From: Agarophyton chilense
Taxonomy: Eukaryota; Rhodophyta; Florideophyceae; Gracilariales; Gracilariaceae
NCBI GenBank assembly: GCA_030374765.1
Contig: JARGXX010000120.1
Span: 124,001 to 188,000, forward strand
Direction of reading: 5' to 3'
DNA length: 64,000 bases
In this document: in pieces, positions 36,755-46,861 of the stretch
How positions within the stretch are numbered: position 1 is the first letter of the stretch
How the letters are laid out: the number at the start of each line of letters is the position of its first letter
Made by a program: the position numbers and the translations under genes
Notes under the pieces: model-generated
Databases searched by the model: none
Told to the model about the DNA's origin: nothing
What the model saw: only the letters and a program-made list of their open reading frames with translations

Positions 36755-38269
36755 ATGAGCAACGTCATCGAGGACGTTTTCGGTTCGGACTGGGGCTCTG
36801 ACATCGAGCTCCGCAACGAAATTTCCGACGCCATCAAACAGAGCGACGGCAAAGAAGCCAAAACAGCCGGGAAGCCAGCCGCTAAAGCCGCCGCTCAAAA
36901 AAAGAAGGCCTCCCCGTCGCGCGCCCATTCCGACTCAGAGCCCGACATCCAACCCTCCAAGGGCGCGGAGGCAGTTGGTTCAGATTCGGACCACCGCCCA
37001 ACTTCAAGCCGCCGTCGCTCCTCTTCGAAGCGAGATGAGTCACCCATCCCCAGTCGTCGTTCTTCCGGTAAGAATCCGGACGAAGAAGAGCACAACAGTG
37101 ACGCTCGCTCTGACGAGGTTGCCTCAAGCGACGAGGATCGTGAAGCGGAGCGTCGTCGTCGTCGGGAGAAGAAGCGTCGCATTTCGCGCGAGTCATCCAG
37201 GAAGGCAAAGCGCGCCAAGAAGGAGAAGCGCGCCGCACCTGAGTTGGAGGGAGATTCGGAGCAGGATCAGGAGCAGCACGAGGATGAGGTGCAGGCGCGC
37301 CCGGGCAGAAAACGTAAGAGGGCCCAGTCGAAGCGCGAGGAGGAGGAACAAGGTCAGGAGCCCGAGCCGGAACCCAAGCCGGAGAAACCAAAGACCGAAT
37401 TTGAACGAGTCATGGATGATGCGAAGGCTTTGAGACGACCAAGGGCCAAAGAGGTTGACGGACTCGCCGTAACAGACGATTGCCTCGCCTTTATGGAGAA
37501 GATGATGAAGGCTCGGGATGATGACATGAGAGCGTACCGCAGCAATAAACCGGCCTTGGGCAAGCTGAAGATGTTGCGAGAAGTTGAACTAATGATCATG
37601 AAGACCAGCCATCGGGAGATCTTCTTGGATAATATGTTGTTGACAGTCATCAAGAAATGGCTCGATCCAATGCCTGATGGCACACTGCCAAACTTGGCCA
37701 TTCGGCAAAGCTTGTTGCAAATCTTGACAGACATGCCCGTTGACAATGACTGGATTGAACGACTGGAATCTTCACAAGGTTTAGGTAAGGTCATTCATTT
37801 TTTGGCTACAAAAGATACCAATGCTCCCAATCGGCGAATGGCGGAAAAACTTATGATGAAATGGTCACGAGTGGTATATCAGAACAATGCGAACTTTCAT
37901 GACCTGTTGGAAGAATACGCACGCCCGGACAATGGAAATCGAATTCCTACGGAAGGGGTTGCTGCGGAAAGACGCAATGCGCTTAATCAGCTGCGCACGT
38001 TCAAATCATCAAGGCAGAAGCTAGAGTCGATCAAACCGTTTCCTGGAAAGGAACGGGCTCAAGTTCTTGCGGCCGTGCCCAGACCGTCTCCCATGCTTTA
38101 CACTACGCTTGCGGAGAGTGAGGCGGTGAATCATAAGGCTGTTCGTGGAGGGCGCGTTGCAAAGGCAATGAATCGGAAGGTCAGTAAGACTATTATGGAC
38201 CTCCGACGAAATAACAAGAGGGGATCCGCCAGGGCCTCTAGGCCGTCCATCAATGGACGGGATCGATGA
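36755..38269 (+). CDS. IWS1: Transcription elongation factor IWS1/Spn1
   Basis: IWS1/Spn1 binds the histone chaperone Spt6 and RNA polymerase II and acts in transcript elongation and mRNA processing in the nucleus. The 504-residue product has a long charged N-terminal half with Ser/Asp/Glu clusters and several basic stretches (for example KKRRISR and PGRKRKRA). Its conserved TFIIS N-terminal (LW)-like helical domain is at about residues 290-375, including FLDNMLLTVIKKWLDPMPDG and a KLMMKWSRVVY end. The C-terminus has the PRPSPMLY motif found in IWS1 proteins. The frame is open further upstream, but I chose the ATG at 36,755: the context CGCCATGAGC is good, the FGSDWGSD acidic start is typical, and the upstream frame is pyrimidine-rich Ser/Pro sequence that looks like 5' UTR. 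It is a single exon and converges with casein kinase 1. Identification is confident. Confidence 0.9.
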   Translation: MSNVIEDVFGSDWGSDIELRNEISDAIKQSDGKEAKTAGKPAAKAAAQKKKASPSRAHSDSEPDIQPSKGAEAVGSDSDHRPTSSRRRSSSKRDESPIPSRRSSGKNPDEEEHNSDARSDEVASSDEDREAERRRRREKKRRISRESSRKAKRAKKEKRAAPELEGDSEQDQEQHEDEVQARPGRKRKRAQSKREEEEQGQEPEPEPKPEKPKTEFERVMDDAKALRRPRAKEVDGLAVTDDCLAFMEKMMKARDDDMRAYRSNKPALGKLKMLREVELMIMKTSHREIFLDNMLLTVIKKWLDPMPDGTLPNLAIRQSLLQILTDMPVDNDWIERLESSQGLGKVIHFLATKDTNAPNRRMAEKLMMKWSRVVYQNNANFHDLLEEYARPDNGNRIPTEGVAAERRNALNQLRTFKSSRQKLESIKPFPGKERAQVLAAVPRPSPMLYTTLAESEAVNHKAVRGGRVAKAMNRKVSKTIMDLRRNNKRGSARASRPSINGRDR

Positions 38270-39562
38270 CAGGTGGCGAGGGGCGACTTGCGGGTTTTTT
38301 CCTTTTTGGGAGTGTTCTATTCTTTGACGGTTAGGGTTGACAGTAGAAGCTGGGGGCAAATGTTGAGATGGTTGTGTAATGTGATAAAGATCAAAAACTG
38401 AAGCAGATGCAGTGGAAATTGCTTTCCTGAAGAAGCACCAAGCTATCCCACCAGATGCAAAACTGTTGACGAATGCGTAGAAGATAACTTCGCACCTGTT
38501 CCCAGATGGGACAAGTGACGAGTCATTGGTGGCAACGTGGCGCAAAAAAACGCGGTCCATCGCCTTGGAAATTCTGCATCACGAACGTGAGAGCAAAACG
38601 AGCAAGAGGCAAAGGCCCCTCGCGACCACTCACACGACGTGAACTCGCACCGGCGCGCAAGAAAAACGCAGACAAGTCCGTTGGGATTGTGTATTGTACG
38701 TGGGGCGTGTGTAAGCAGTGCCAAGGGGCGTCACAAGGGGACAAAGGTGCTGCCGATGAGCGAGTCAGCCGGGCGAGCACGCTCACAGCTGGGCCATGAA
38801 CGCGCGCACAAACCCGCAAATGGTTGTGTTTTCGAATTCGGAACTGTCGCCGAGTGCTGTGCTTGTCTGCTCTGCACCGTGAAAAAGGCCCGCAAGCACT
38901 CAATAGCGCGCACTAGCCACTTTCACCAACAAGACCGCCAACGTCAGCCGCTTATCTACTCGCCAACGCCGTCACAACGTTCATACTTGTCTTCAAATCC
39001 CGAGCTCCCTGGTATAAGCAGGCAAGCCCTCAGAAAACATCCCAACGTGTGAGTGCTACACGCCCCTTGCATCTACATTTTTCTTTATCACCGTTTCTCA
39101 TCAGTCCCCCACCACACCCTCTCGTTCTCCAGCATGCACTGTCCGTTATTATTCTCCTCAACAATGCACAAACCACCTACACAGGATAATAAAGAAAAAA
39201 GAAAGCTGCAGAATTCTGTCGGAGCCCAAGCCTGCTTACATCAAAGCACACAAAAGCAAACAATTCTATGTAGCAGACACCGCCCGTCAGCGACTCACAA
39301 GGCACGCCAACTGCGTAGCACAACATAGCACAGCACAGCACAGCAGTGTAGCACAGCACGGCACAGCTTCTTCTCAAACTCACCACTCGCCGCCAACCCC
39401 TATCTATCAGCACGGCAGCGGTAGCAACACAAGACAAAAAAAAAGCTTCAGACTGAGGCAACACACGAGCGCTTTACCACCGAAACCGCCACTGCACTAC
39501 GTAGCTCCACTCAACGTTAACCTCCAGTAAAGAAGAACCAGAAAAGTGAGCGCAACACACGT
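38270..39562. other. Convergent spacer between IWS1 and casein kinase 1
   Basis: This 1.3 kb stretch holds the 3' UTRs of two convergent genes. Open frames such as 38,639-39,052 (+) have no recognised domain. A TATA-like GGTATAAGC lies near 39,011, but no credible gene follows it. A CAGCA-type microsatellite lies at about 39,322-39,366. Confidence 0.45.
39322..39366. repeat. AGCAC/CAGCA pentanucleotide microsatellite
   Basis: Imperfect repeats of the 5 bp unit AGCAC, interrupted once by GTGT, in the 3' spacer of the two convergent genes. Confidence 0.8.
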
Positions 39563-40882
39563 CTAACGCCTCCCAATAGAAGGCAGGCGCGTCCGTGTCC
39601 TCTGCGCGCCACTAGTTTCCTTTCGAACGTCACCGCGCGTGGGCCCAGCGTCGTCCGCACGTCGAAAGTCCGGAAGCAAGGCGCCCGATGGTCCCCTTGC
39701 ATCCCCACGTCTCCCGCCAATTTCGCCCGGTGCATGCGGGTTCGGCGCTCCATCTGCAGCGTTGGAGACGTGAAATATATTTTGCGCGCCCGACACGCCC
39801 GACGGATTGGGTACGTTGTCGCCGTCCACCCGGACAAAGTTAAAGTTGTTGACCAGTCGGTATTGAGGCACGGAGTTCTGAACGAGCTCGTGCGCGCGTG
39901 GCTGTTGCATGGTGGGCAAGGTTGCGCCCGGGGCGGCTGGCGTGGACGAGGAGGCAGCTGAATCCTGAGTCTTCATCAATGTCCAGTCAAAAATAGAGTC
40001 GTCAGCAAAGCCCTCTCTGAGGTAGAGGTCACGGAAGAGGCCGCGCAAGTAGGCATAGTCCGGCCTGTCGTCGAAGCGGAGCGAGCGGCAATATCTAAGG
40101 TAGGTAGCAAACTCGGGCGGGTAGTGCTTACACAGCTCGTTGATGGAGGTGGAGACCTTGCGGTCGGAAATTTTCTGATACTTTTGCTTCTTGGTGGCGG
40201 CACGAAGCCCCTGCCATGGGAGCGAGCCGCGGTTGAAGTACATGAGCACAAAGCCGAGCGACTCGAGGTCGTCGCGGCGACATTGCTCAATGCCAAGGTG
40301 GGTGTTGATAGAGGCGTAACGGGCTGTGCCGGTGAGGTTCTTGTTCTCTCTGTAGGGTATGTGAACGTGGGTTTTGTGGTCGCGGTACTTCTTGGCAAGT
40401 CCAAAGTCGATGATGTACACAACATTGGCTTCCTTGCCGAGGCCCATCAAAAAGTTGTCGGGTTTGATGTCGCGGTGCAGAAAGGATCGCGAGTGAACGT
40501 ATTCAATCCTCTGAATCATCTGGTCGGCAAGCATGAGGACGGTCTTGAGGGAGAAGCGACGGTGGCAAAAGTTGAAGAGGTCCTCGAGCGAAGGGCCGAG
40601 AAGATCGATGGTCATGATGTTGTACTCGCCCTCACCGCCGTACCAGCGGACGCGAGGGATGCCGACGACGGGGTGGCCGTTGGGGGAGATGTTGAGGTAG
40701 CGGTAGATCTTGCTCTCGTATATGAGCTGCGGGTGCTTTGTTTTGTTGTTCTCGAGCTTGACGGCGACCTCCTCGTTGGTGTGGATGTTAATGCCGATGT
40801 AGATGTCGCCGAAGGAGCCGGCGCCAATGCGGCGGCCGAGGCGCCATTTTCCGCCCACTCTGAGGTCTGTGGCGTAGGACAT
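39563..40882 (-). CDS. Casein kinase 1 (delta/epsilon-like Ser/Thr kinase)
   Basis: A 439-residue CK1-family kinase that phosphorylates acidic or primed Ser/Thr substrates in the cytoplasm and nucleus. The kinase domain spans about residues 13-290: Gly-rich loop [10 protein letters not shown] (19-28), catalytic Lys42, HRDIKPDN (136-143), DFG (159-161) and the CK1 signature [18 protein letters not shown] (183-200), which replaces the usual APE motif. A KKQKYQKI basic stretch (about 231-238) is the site known as a nuclear-localisation-like element in CK1. All catalytic residues are present. A low-complexity Ala/Pro/Gly/Arg-rich tail of about 140 residues follows, as in CK1 delta/epsilon types, where tails are autoinhibitory. 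That last role is family knowledge, not seen here. Single exon; the ATG at 40,882 is the natural start just before the kinase domain. It diverges from the acyl-CoA ligase gene. Confidence 0.95.
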   Translation of the reverse strand: MSYATDLRVGGKWRLGRRIGAGSFGDIYIGINIHTNEEVAVKLENNKTKHPQLIYESKIYRYLNISPNGHPVVGIPRVRWYGGEGEYNIMTIDLLGPSLEDLFNFCHRRFSLKTVLMLADQMIQRIEYVHSRSFLHRDIKPDNFLMGLGKEANVVYIIDFGLAKKYRDHKTHVHIPYRENKNLTGTARYASINTHLGIEQCRRDDLESLGFVLMYFNRGSLPWQGLRAATKKQKYQKISDRKVSTSINELCKHYPPEFATYLRYCRSLRFDDRPDYAYLRGLFRDLYLREGFADDSIFDWTLMKTQDSAASSSTPAAPGATLPTMQQPRAHELVQNSVPQYRLVNNFNFVRVDGDNVPNPSGVSGAQNIFHVSNAADGAPNPHAPGEIGGRRGDARGPSGALLPDFRRADDAGPTRGDVRKETSGAQRTRTRLPSIGRR

Positions 40883-41423
40883 TTGGGGAGGGGGGAGTGG
40901 GGTTTAGTGTAAGGGAGGTGGTTGTTTACGGAGGGGTGGGGGGTGGAGGTAGGAGGGGAGGCAGGAGGGGAGGCAGGGGGTGTGTAGTATGGGGGGGGGG
41001 GGGGGGGGGGGGTGGAGAGGGGGTAGAGAGAGAAGTGGGGAAGAGGAGGAGGGGGGGCCGAAATGCGAAATGAAGAAAAGGGAAAAGGGGGGTGGGTGGG
41101 GGGGATGGAGGTGTGGATGGTGAAAGAAGCGGGGGAGGCGGGGTGAGGGTGAGGGTGGGAGTTGGGAGAGCGCGGCGGGAAAGGAACGGCGGAAGGGGGC
41201 GGTTGCGGGTTGCTGCAAGAATGGCGTGGACGAGGGGAGGGAGGCGGCAACGCGCGCACGTGAAATGGGGGCGACATTTCGTGAAACGAAGGCCAACGGG
41301 GCGGGTGCTGACAGCGGCTTACAGTGCGGGAGGGCGAAAAGCAAGCGAAGGGCAGCAAGCAACGCTGTTGGGCGCAGTGAAGAGGGAGAGCGGATGCGAG
41401 CGCGCGCCAGCGCTGATGACGGT

Positions 41424-41457
<34 letters not shown>

Positions 41458-41491
41458 ACGGCGGTGGCGCGCGGCGGCGGAGGCGGGCGCG
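40883..41491. promoter_or_regulatory. Divergent promoter region with G-rich tracts
   Basis: This 609 bp spacer must contain the 5' ends of casein kinase 1 (-) and the acyl-CoA ligase (+). The + strand is strikingly G-rich on the kinase side, with a run of 22 G at 40,991-41,012 and many GGGG runs nearby, so strand asymmetry is strong and G-quadruplexes are possible. On the ligase side, (GACGGC)-type repeats lie at about 41,415-41,480. I see no TATA box for either gene. Confidence 0.55.
40991..41012. repeat. Run of 22 G
   Basis: Homopolymer of 22 G on +, 109 bp upstream of the casein kinase 1 ATG; it would be C22 in the sense strand of that gene's leader or promoter. Such runs are prone to length error in sequencing and to slippage in the cell. 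Confidence 0.95.
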
Positions 41492-43027
41492 ATGGTGGGA
41501 AGCGAGCTGCTGCGTGCGCTGCGTGCGGCGGGCGCGGGGCGGGTGGCGGTGGCCGACGGCACGCTGCGGCTCAGCGGCGGCGAGGTGGCGAGACGCGCCG
41601 CGCGCGTGGCGCGTAGTCTGCCGAACACCGCGCGGTCGGTGGCGCTGTTCATGCCGCCCACGGCGCCGTTGCTGCCGGCGTTGTTGGGCGTTTGGGCGAA
41701 AGGGGCCATGGCCGTGCCGCTATCGCCGCTGTTCCCGGCCGCCGCGCTGGCGCCGTTGCTTGCGGCTGCGCGCGCCGACGCCGTGTTGGTGGCGCCGCGC
41801 CTGCGCCACGCGCTGCCGCCGCTGCGCAGCGCTGTTGCCGTCTTGGCTGCTGACGATGGCGGCGACGACCACTACCACGAAGACGACCACACTGACCGTG
41901 ATGGGAATGATTGTGCGGATGGCGGCTTTGGTGCGCTGTGCGAGCGCTTGCACGAGCGCTTTCCGAAAGAGCCCTTGCTCTTCTTCACGTCGGGTACCAC
42001 GGGCGCGCCCAAGGGCGTCGTGTGGAGCGCACACATGCTCATGTATCAGCTGCGCACGCTGTCGACCGCGTGGCATTGGTCGTCGCATGACCGCGCGCTC
42101 AACGTGCTCCCGCTGCATCACATCCACGGGCTCGTCAATGTTGTGCTCAGCGCGCTCTACAACGGCGCCGCCCTCGAGATGCACTCTGCCTTCGATGCGC
42201 ATTCCGTGTGGCGATCCATTCTCGGCGAGGCTCAACTACCCCCGCCCACCGTCTTCATGGCCGTCCCGGCCGTCTATTACAAGCTCATTCTCTACTACCG
42301 CGCCGCATCGCCGCGTGATCAGGCCGCTATGCGTCGTGCCGCCGCCCAGCTGCGCCTCTACGTCTGCGGCAGCGCCGCGCTGTCCAAAGCCCACTTTGAC
42401 GAGTGGCACTCCATTTCCGGCCATCTCATTCTGGAGCGCTACGGTATGACCGAGACCGGCATGACACTCAGCAATCCTTACGACACCCGCCGCCAGGGTC
42501 TGTTGGGGCTCCCGCTCCCAGGCGTGCACACCGCCATCGAGAACGCACATGAAACGGGACAGTTGCTCATCAAGGGACCGGGCGTCTTTTCGCGCTATTA
42601 CCACATGCCGGAAAACACTCACAAAGCCTTCACCCCCGATGGCTGGTTCAAGACGGGCGACGTCGTCACCACAGACCCCGACACAGGCTATTTCAAGCTG
42701 CTGGGTCGCCAGAGCGCCGACATTATTAACACCGGTGGATACAATGTCTCCGCTTTGGAGATCGAAGAGGTCATTCGTGAATGCGACGGCGTCGAGGATT
42801 GTTGCGTCATCGGCGTCCCGGATGACGTGCTGGGACAGCGAATTGCCGCCGCCTTGATCCTCGATCGTAACAAAGATGTTTTACACCATGTTAAAACGCG
42901 AGTCAAGCACTTTTTGCCCAAGTACAAGATTCCTAGCCAGTATCACATTGTGGACCACTTTCCCCGTAACGTTATGGGCAAGGTTCAGAAACAAATACTG
43001 CAGGTAAAGCTTAGAGTGACGCCCTAG
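41492..43027 (+). CDS. Malonyl-CoA synthetase-type acyl-CoA ligase (ACSF3/AAE13/MatB family)
   Basis: A 511-residue ANL-superfamily enzyme that would activate a carboxylate with ATP and CoA; the closest motif fit is malonyl-CoA synthetase, which makes malonyl-CoA from malonate for fatty-acid synthesis or detoxification. Motifs: P-loop LLFFTSGTTGAPKG (162-175), ERYGMTET (315-322) followed by the SNPY and GLPLPGV segment typical of ACSF3/MatB, GWFKTGD (384-390), the hinge and A8 region from GRQSADIINTGGYNV (405-419), and the A10 catalytic lysine in NVMGKVQK (about 496). An unusual Asp/His-rich insert (about residues 121-145) precedes the P-loop. No clear organelle transit peptide is visible at this ATG, although ACSF3 is mitochondrial in animals and AAE13 is dual-targeted in plants. 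Single exon. Substrate is inferred from motifs. Confidence 0.88.
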   Translation: MVGSELLRALRAAGAGRVAVADGTLRLSGGEVARRAARVARSLPNTARSVALFMPPTAPLLPALLGVWAKGAMAVPLSPLFPAAALAPLLAAARADAVLVAPRLRHALPPLRSAVAVLAADDGGDDHYHEDDHTDRDGNDCADGGFGALCERLHERFPKEPLLFFTSGTTGAPKGVVWSAHMLMYQLRTLSTAWHWSSHDRALNVLPLHHIHGLVNVVLSALYNGAALEMHSAFDAHSVWRSILGEAQLPPPTVFMAVPAVYYKLILYYRAASPRDQAAMRRAAAQLRLYVCGSAALSKAHFDEWHSISGHLILERYGMTETGMTLSNPYDTRRQGLLGLPLPGVHTAIENAHETGQLLIKGPGVFSRYYHMPENTHKAFTPDGWFKTGDVVTTDPDTGYFKLLGRQSADIINTGGYNVSALEIEEVIRECDGVEDCCVIGVPDDVLGQRIAAALILDRNKDVLHHVKTRVKHFLPKYKIPSQYHIVDHFPRNVMGKVQKQILQVKLRVTP

Positions 43028-43628
43028 TTTACACCAAACGTTTACACTCTCCGCCTTTTCTCGCCTTGCCACACGCCGCCTGTTATCCTAACGTAATGCT
43101 CACCTGTCTTCTTGGAGCCGGCATATCGCTGTGCTAACCGTTCAAGCTGTGCTGGCGTATGTAGCGCATTGTGCCTGCCTGCGTTGGGCAGCATGGATGG
43201 CAGCGTTGAATATCGCATACTCTGCCCTTTTGCGCACCGCATAGTCAATACGCGGAGCAGCCAGCAGATAAGTTAAAAACAGTAGCTCTTCGTGTGAGAT
43301 GAGTGCATATTGACACACTCATCAATGCTCTGTCACCGTCGGCACGGCGCTTGTGTATTGTTGCTAGAAGCTTGTTCGTCACGGGCTTGAAGTTCCACCT
43401 CAAACATCTATCTCCAACTGACAGAATTGGTCTCTGCAACCAAAATTCGCCTTGCTCTTCGGTCTGGCGTTACCACTTTAGCGGGGTGTGCGTTTCATTT
43501 CACTTCTCTTCCTTCTCGCTTCTCGACTTCATGGAGTGGCGAACACGCGCACTCTAAAATCCGTCTGGCGCACTGCGACCCTTCTTTCCTTTCGCCTTTT
43601 GCACACTTGATTCCTGCCATAGCTCGCC
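43028..43628. other. Intergenic spacer
   Basis: This 601 bp stretch holds the 3' end of the ligase gene and the upstream region of the next gene. A pyrimidine-rich stretch near 43,490-43,530 and another just before the ATG resemble the leader of IWS1. No TATA box or other gene is evident. Confidence 0.45.
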
Positions 43629-44702
43629 ATGGGAAAGATATTCACAGTCACCCTTCTACTCACCCTCTGCGTCCCCGTTTCCACCAAGCCTGTGCCATCC
43701 CCCAAGCCAAAGAAACTCCTGAGCACGGACGAGTTGCGGCGCACCGATTCGGATGTGAACACCAAACTGAACCAGTTGCACAAAACAATCGAGGCTCTTC
43801 AAGAAACGATGAAGCACAGAAACGACGGGTACGACTTTCATGCCCAGCAGAACGCCGATCAAATGAAGATACGCTTCGAGAAACTTAGCGCAGTCATAAC
43901 ACGACTCACGCAACAGAATTCAAAGCTGTACATTGAGAACAGAAGCCTTAGACAGGAAAAGACTGCTCTGGTCAACAAGATATCGAGACTCGAGAGTGAG
44001 CTCGATAAGCTTGCGATTGAAACCCAGAACGCTGGAATGCAGGCGTGGATGAAGAGAACGGCCTCCGATCTGAGAAGTTTTCTCGAAGAGAGTGGACTGG
44101 AGCACTTTGCGAGTCCACGATTCTCTCCAATCATTGCCGGGTTGGTGTCAAACGGTGTGGTATTGGTACCGCTTACCATGGCAACGTTCTTTTTGCTGCA
44201 CTTTTCAAAACAGCTTACGGTGCTGCGTATTGTGATGGCGCTTAACCTTTTTGACCTTGGCTTTGCAGCCGCAATTATTGCGAGCAGCCTCCTCCTTCTG
44301 GGAGATCCGTTTGAGGGAATGAGGCACATCAGCGAGGTCAACTTTGTTTTCATTCAGATGGTTCTGAGTGGGGTGTTCTGGCTCACAATTGGTTTCTTGG
44401 TGGCCGCCATTGTCCAGAACCGCAGCAACAGGGCGTGGAAATATTCAACTGTAGAGTTGCTTTTACGTTCTGCTGTCGCATATGACTACAGCCATAGAGT
44501 GTGGACTCCTGTCATGGAGCGCGATGATATTCCAATTGCGTTGCCGGTTTTATCATATGTCACTTACTTGTGTGCTGCAGTTACAAATGTGTACTTCACA
44601 TCTCAAGCCGCCTGGCATGCCGTCCATGCCGAACGAAGCACAGTCCGTTCTGAACAGGAAGAGGATGCAATGGTATCTCTGGTTATCAATCATCAAAACT
44701 AG
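43629..44702 (+). CDS. Signal-peptide, coiled-coil, four-helix membrane protein, unknown function
   Basis: A 357-residue protein that I do not recognise. Residues 1-19 look like a cleavable signal peptide (MGKIFTVTLLLTLCVPVST), followed by a short Pro/Lys-rich linker and a long heptad-bearing coiled coil at about 40-135. Four hydrophobic segments follow, at about 167-192, 198-224, 238-261 and 303-325, and a hydrophilic tail with an acidic EQEED patch. The layout predicts entry to the secretory pathway, the coiled coil on the lumenal or outer side, and a polytopic membrane anchor. The ATG context CGCCATGGG is strong, and the coiled coil and membrane segments are in one frame without introns. 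It follows the ligase gene on the same strand after 601 bp. Function cannot be inferred from neighbours. Confidence 0.75.
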   Translation: MGKIFTVTLLLTLCVPVSTKPVPSPKPKKLLSTDELRRTDSDVNTKLNQLHKTIEALQETMKHRNDGYDFHAQQNADQMKIRFEKLSAVITRLTQQNSKLYIENRSLRQEKTALVNKISRLESELDKLAIETQNAGMQAWMKRTASDLRSFLEESGLEHFASPRFSPIIAGLVSNGVVLVPLTMATFFLLHFSKQLTVLRIVMALNLFDLGFAAAIIASSLLLLGDPFEGMRHISEVNFVFIQMVLSGVFWLTIGFLVAAIVQNRSNRAWKYSTVELLLRSAVAYDYSHRVWTPVMERDDIPIALPVLSYVTYLCAAVTNVYFTSQAAWHAVHAERSTVRSEQEEDAMVSLVINHQN

Positions 44703-45298
44703 CTTGCACAGAAGATACACCGGGGCAGCTCCAGTTGGCTCTGCAAACGCACAACTTTGGCGGCTTACTCAAGCCCGTGCTTCTTGTAAAAAGCACGTCA
44801 TTGAATGCCCACATTTTTTGTACACTTTGGTGGTGCTTCCGAATGGCGATTGCAAAGCTCCCACAACAGATACGTTCGACCAAGCAATGCTTTCCTCGAG
44901 GTGAATAGGAAGTCACTGGGATTGCTATCCTTTTAGCTACAGAGTTCCGTCGCGATATAACTTCTCCCCCGTCATGACGAGTTTCATAATATAGCGAACA
45001 CTTCCTGAGATCCGTAGGCCTTTCCGGGCGATTTCAGGACTCGAAAAAAATATTGGTCTCTGTAGTTCTTTATTGTCATGCTTTATAAAAAAATACAGAA
45101 ATGGATGTCTGCCGCCTGCGCTCCTTTTTGAGACGCTCGGCAAAAACAGCTCCAGATCAATCATGCTGCGATACTTACAGCATCTCCACCGGTGGGCGTC
45201 AAAGACGTAAACGTGTAGACAGCTGTGAGCAGTTAATTGGGTAGGTATAATTTACAGTTTGGTCTTCAGAAAAATGGGATGATGGGCCCACATATCTA
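44703..45298. other. Spacer between host island and Tc1-like element
   Basis: About 600 bp. A frame on - at 44,937-45,164 has no recognised domain. Nothing else is supported. Confidence 0.4.
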
Positions 45299-46861
45299 CA
45301 GTCCTATTCATAAGTATACGCACACCCCCGAAACGTCCACCGAACCGTTTAAAAAGACAAAAGCACGTCTTTTGTGACGTGTGGTGGTGTATATTCTCTT
45401 TGTTAAATCACTAAAAGCTCGTTTCCTCTCACTGTATATCTATTTTCTGCAGCAGATCGCATCAACTGTTTTCCACCCTCGTCATAACTAAAAGCACGAT
45501 TTAATATTTTACTTACTGTAGAACCCCTTGGCCGTATCAATACTTTGTTTTACGTCCATTAGCTCTCAAAACAGCCATGCAACGCTTTGGCATGCCTCTG
45601 CTGAGCTTGTAAAGAACTTGGAGGTCTATTTTCTCCCATTCTTTCAATAAAGCTTCTTTTAAAGCATTTTTCGTCTCATATTGTCGATTATCTGCGTAAT
45701 CCCTGTAAGAAAAAACACTCCATAGATTTTCAATAGGATTCAAGTCAGGAAAATGGGCCGGCCACTCCAAAAGCTCAATAGCTTCTTCATTAAACCACGC
45801 TTTAGAATTCCTTGAAACGTGTATCGGTGGATTGTCTTGCTGAAATAAGAGCTCTTCTGAGTGATACATGTCAATAAATGGTACCAAATGTTCCTTTAAC
45901 ATCTTCACATATATCTCTGAGTTCATATTTTCTTCAATGAAAACCAAAAGGTCCTTTACCAAACATAGAGAAGCAAGCCGATATCATAACCAAAAAACCT
46001 CCATTTTTGCGCTTCGAAAAAACCTTTTCCTCATTTCGTAGATCATGTTAGTAGTAGCTCCAGCCATCGGGACCATCACCATTAAAATTTTTTTTGTGGC
46101 TCTAAACAACCATATCCTACTCTTTAGCATAAAATTGATTGTATTGCATGGCCCATTCAAAGCGAGCAATTCTGTGAGATTCAGTGATTAGTGGTGCTGA
46201 TTTTTTCTTCTTATACTCAAACGTGTCCAGTCTATGTATTGCTCTTTTGACTGTTGAAATCGATACTTCAAGTTGCAAGTCATTTTTAAGACGTTTTGCC
46301 GAAGAACTTTGTTTTGAAAGTGTTCTTTTTAGTTGTCTTTCATCGTGTTTGGGCAATTTTCGTGGCCTCCCGGGTCTTTTCTTTTGAAAATTAGATGCAT
46401 TTCGTTTCAGATATCTGTGGATACTAGATTTGGATCTTCCCAGCTGGTTTGCAATTTTTTGCAATGAAAAATTAGCAGTGTGAAGCGCTATAATTTGTGC
46501 TTTCTCTTCGCTGGTTAGTTCCTTGCCTCTAGGCATTTTTGTGATGGTATATGTTGTTCAGCGTGAACTGTAGAGCAACGTTCTGTTTTATTCTAACAAA
46601 TTCATGAACATTTGTATTTCCTTGAGCGCAGTACTAAGAAGTGCGCGCTTTTTTTGTAATCGTGCGTATATTTTTGCACTACGTGTGAAATTGTATTTTT
46701 TGTAATGCAAGAGATTTAATAGGAATATAACCAATACAGAAGTACATTTAGTGATACAACTTCTTACGGAAACTTGCTACATCGTCAATGTCTTTGAGAC
46801 TGTCTTGGAACCTTTACATATGTGCTAAACACGCCCGTGCGTATATTTTTGAATAGGACTG
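45299..46861 (-). mobile_element. Tc1-like DNA transposon, 1,563 bp, with TIRs
   Basis: Inverted repeats of 25 bp match at all but two positions (CAGTCCTATTCATAAGTATA... at 45,299-45,323 and its complement at 46,837-46,861). Both ends are flanked by TA (45,297-45,298 and 46,862-46,863), the target duplication of Tc1/mariner elements. The transposase lies on - between them. The element is complete in outline but its gene is defective, so it is a dead copy. Confidence 0.9.
45537..46536 (-). pseudogene. Tc1-like transposase, defective
   Basis: The N-terminal piece (ATG at 46,536 to a stop at about 46,117) carries a paired-type helix-turn-helix (LQKIANQLGRSKSSIHRYLK) and an AT-hook-like KRPGRPRK. 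The C-terminal piece (about 45,962-45,537) carries the last two catalytic acids in FQQDNPPIHVS and WPAHFPDLNPIENLW, spaced as DD34E, the Tc1 spacing. The 150 bp between them has several in-frame stops, and the first catalytic Asp region reads SHKKNF, where SDEKxF is expected. The transposase is therefore inactive. Confidence 0.88.

Noticed and set aside
38639-39052. 137-codon frame on + between IWS1 and casein kinase 1
   Set aside because: Low-complexity basic sequence in a convergent 3' spacer; no domain and no clear promoter beyond a weak TATA-like motif.
41092-42449. Long frames overlapping the casein kinase 1 leader and the ligase gene in other frames
   Set aside because: They arise from GC-rich sequence and are Arg/Ala/Pro-rich shadows of the spacer and ligase gene.
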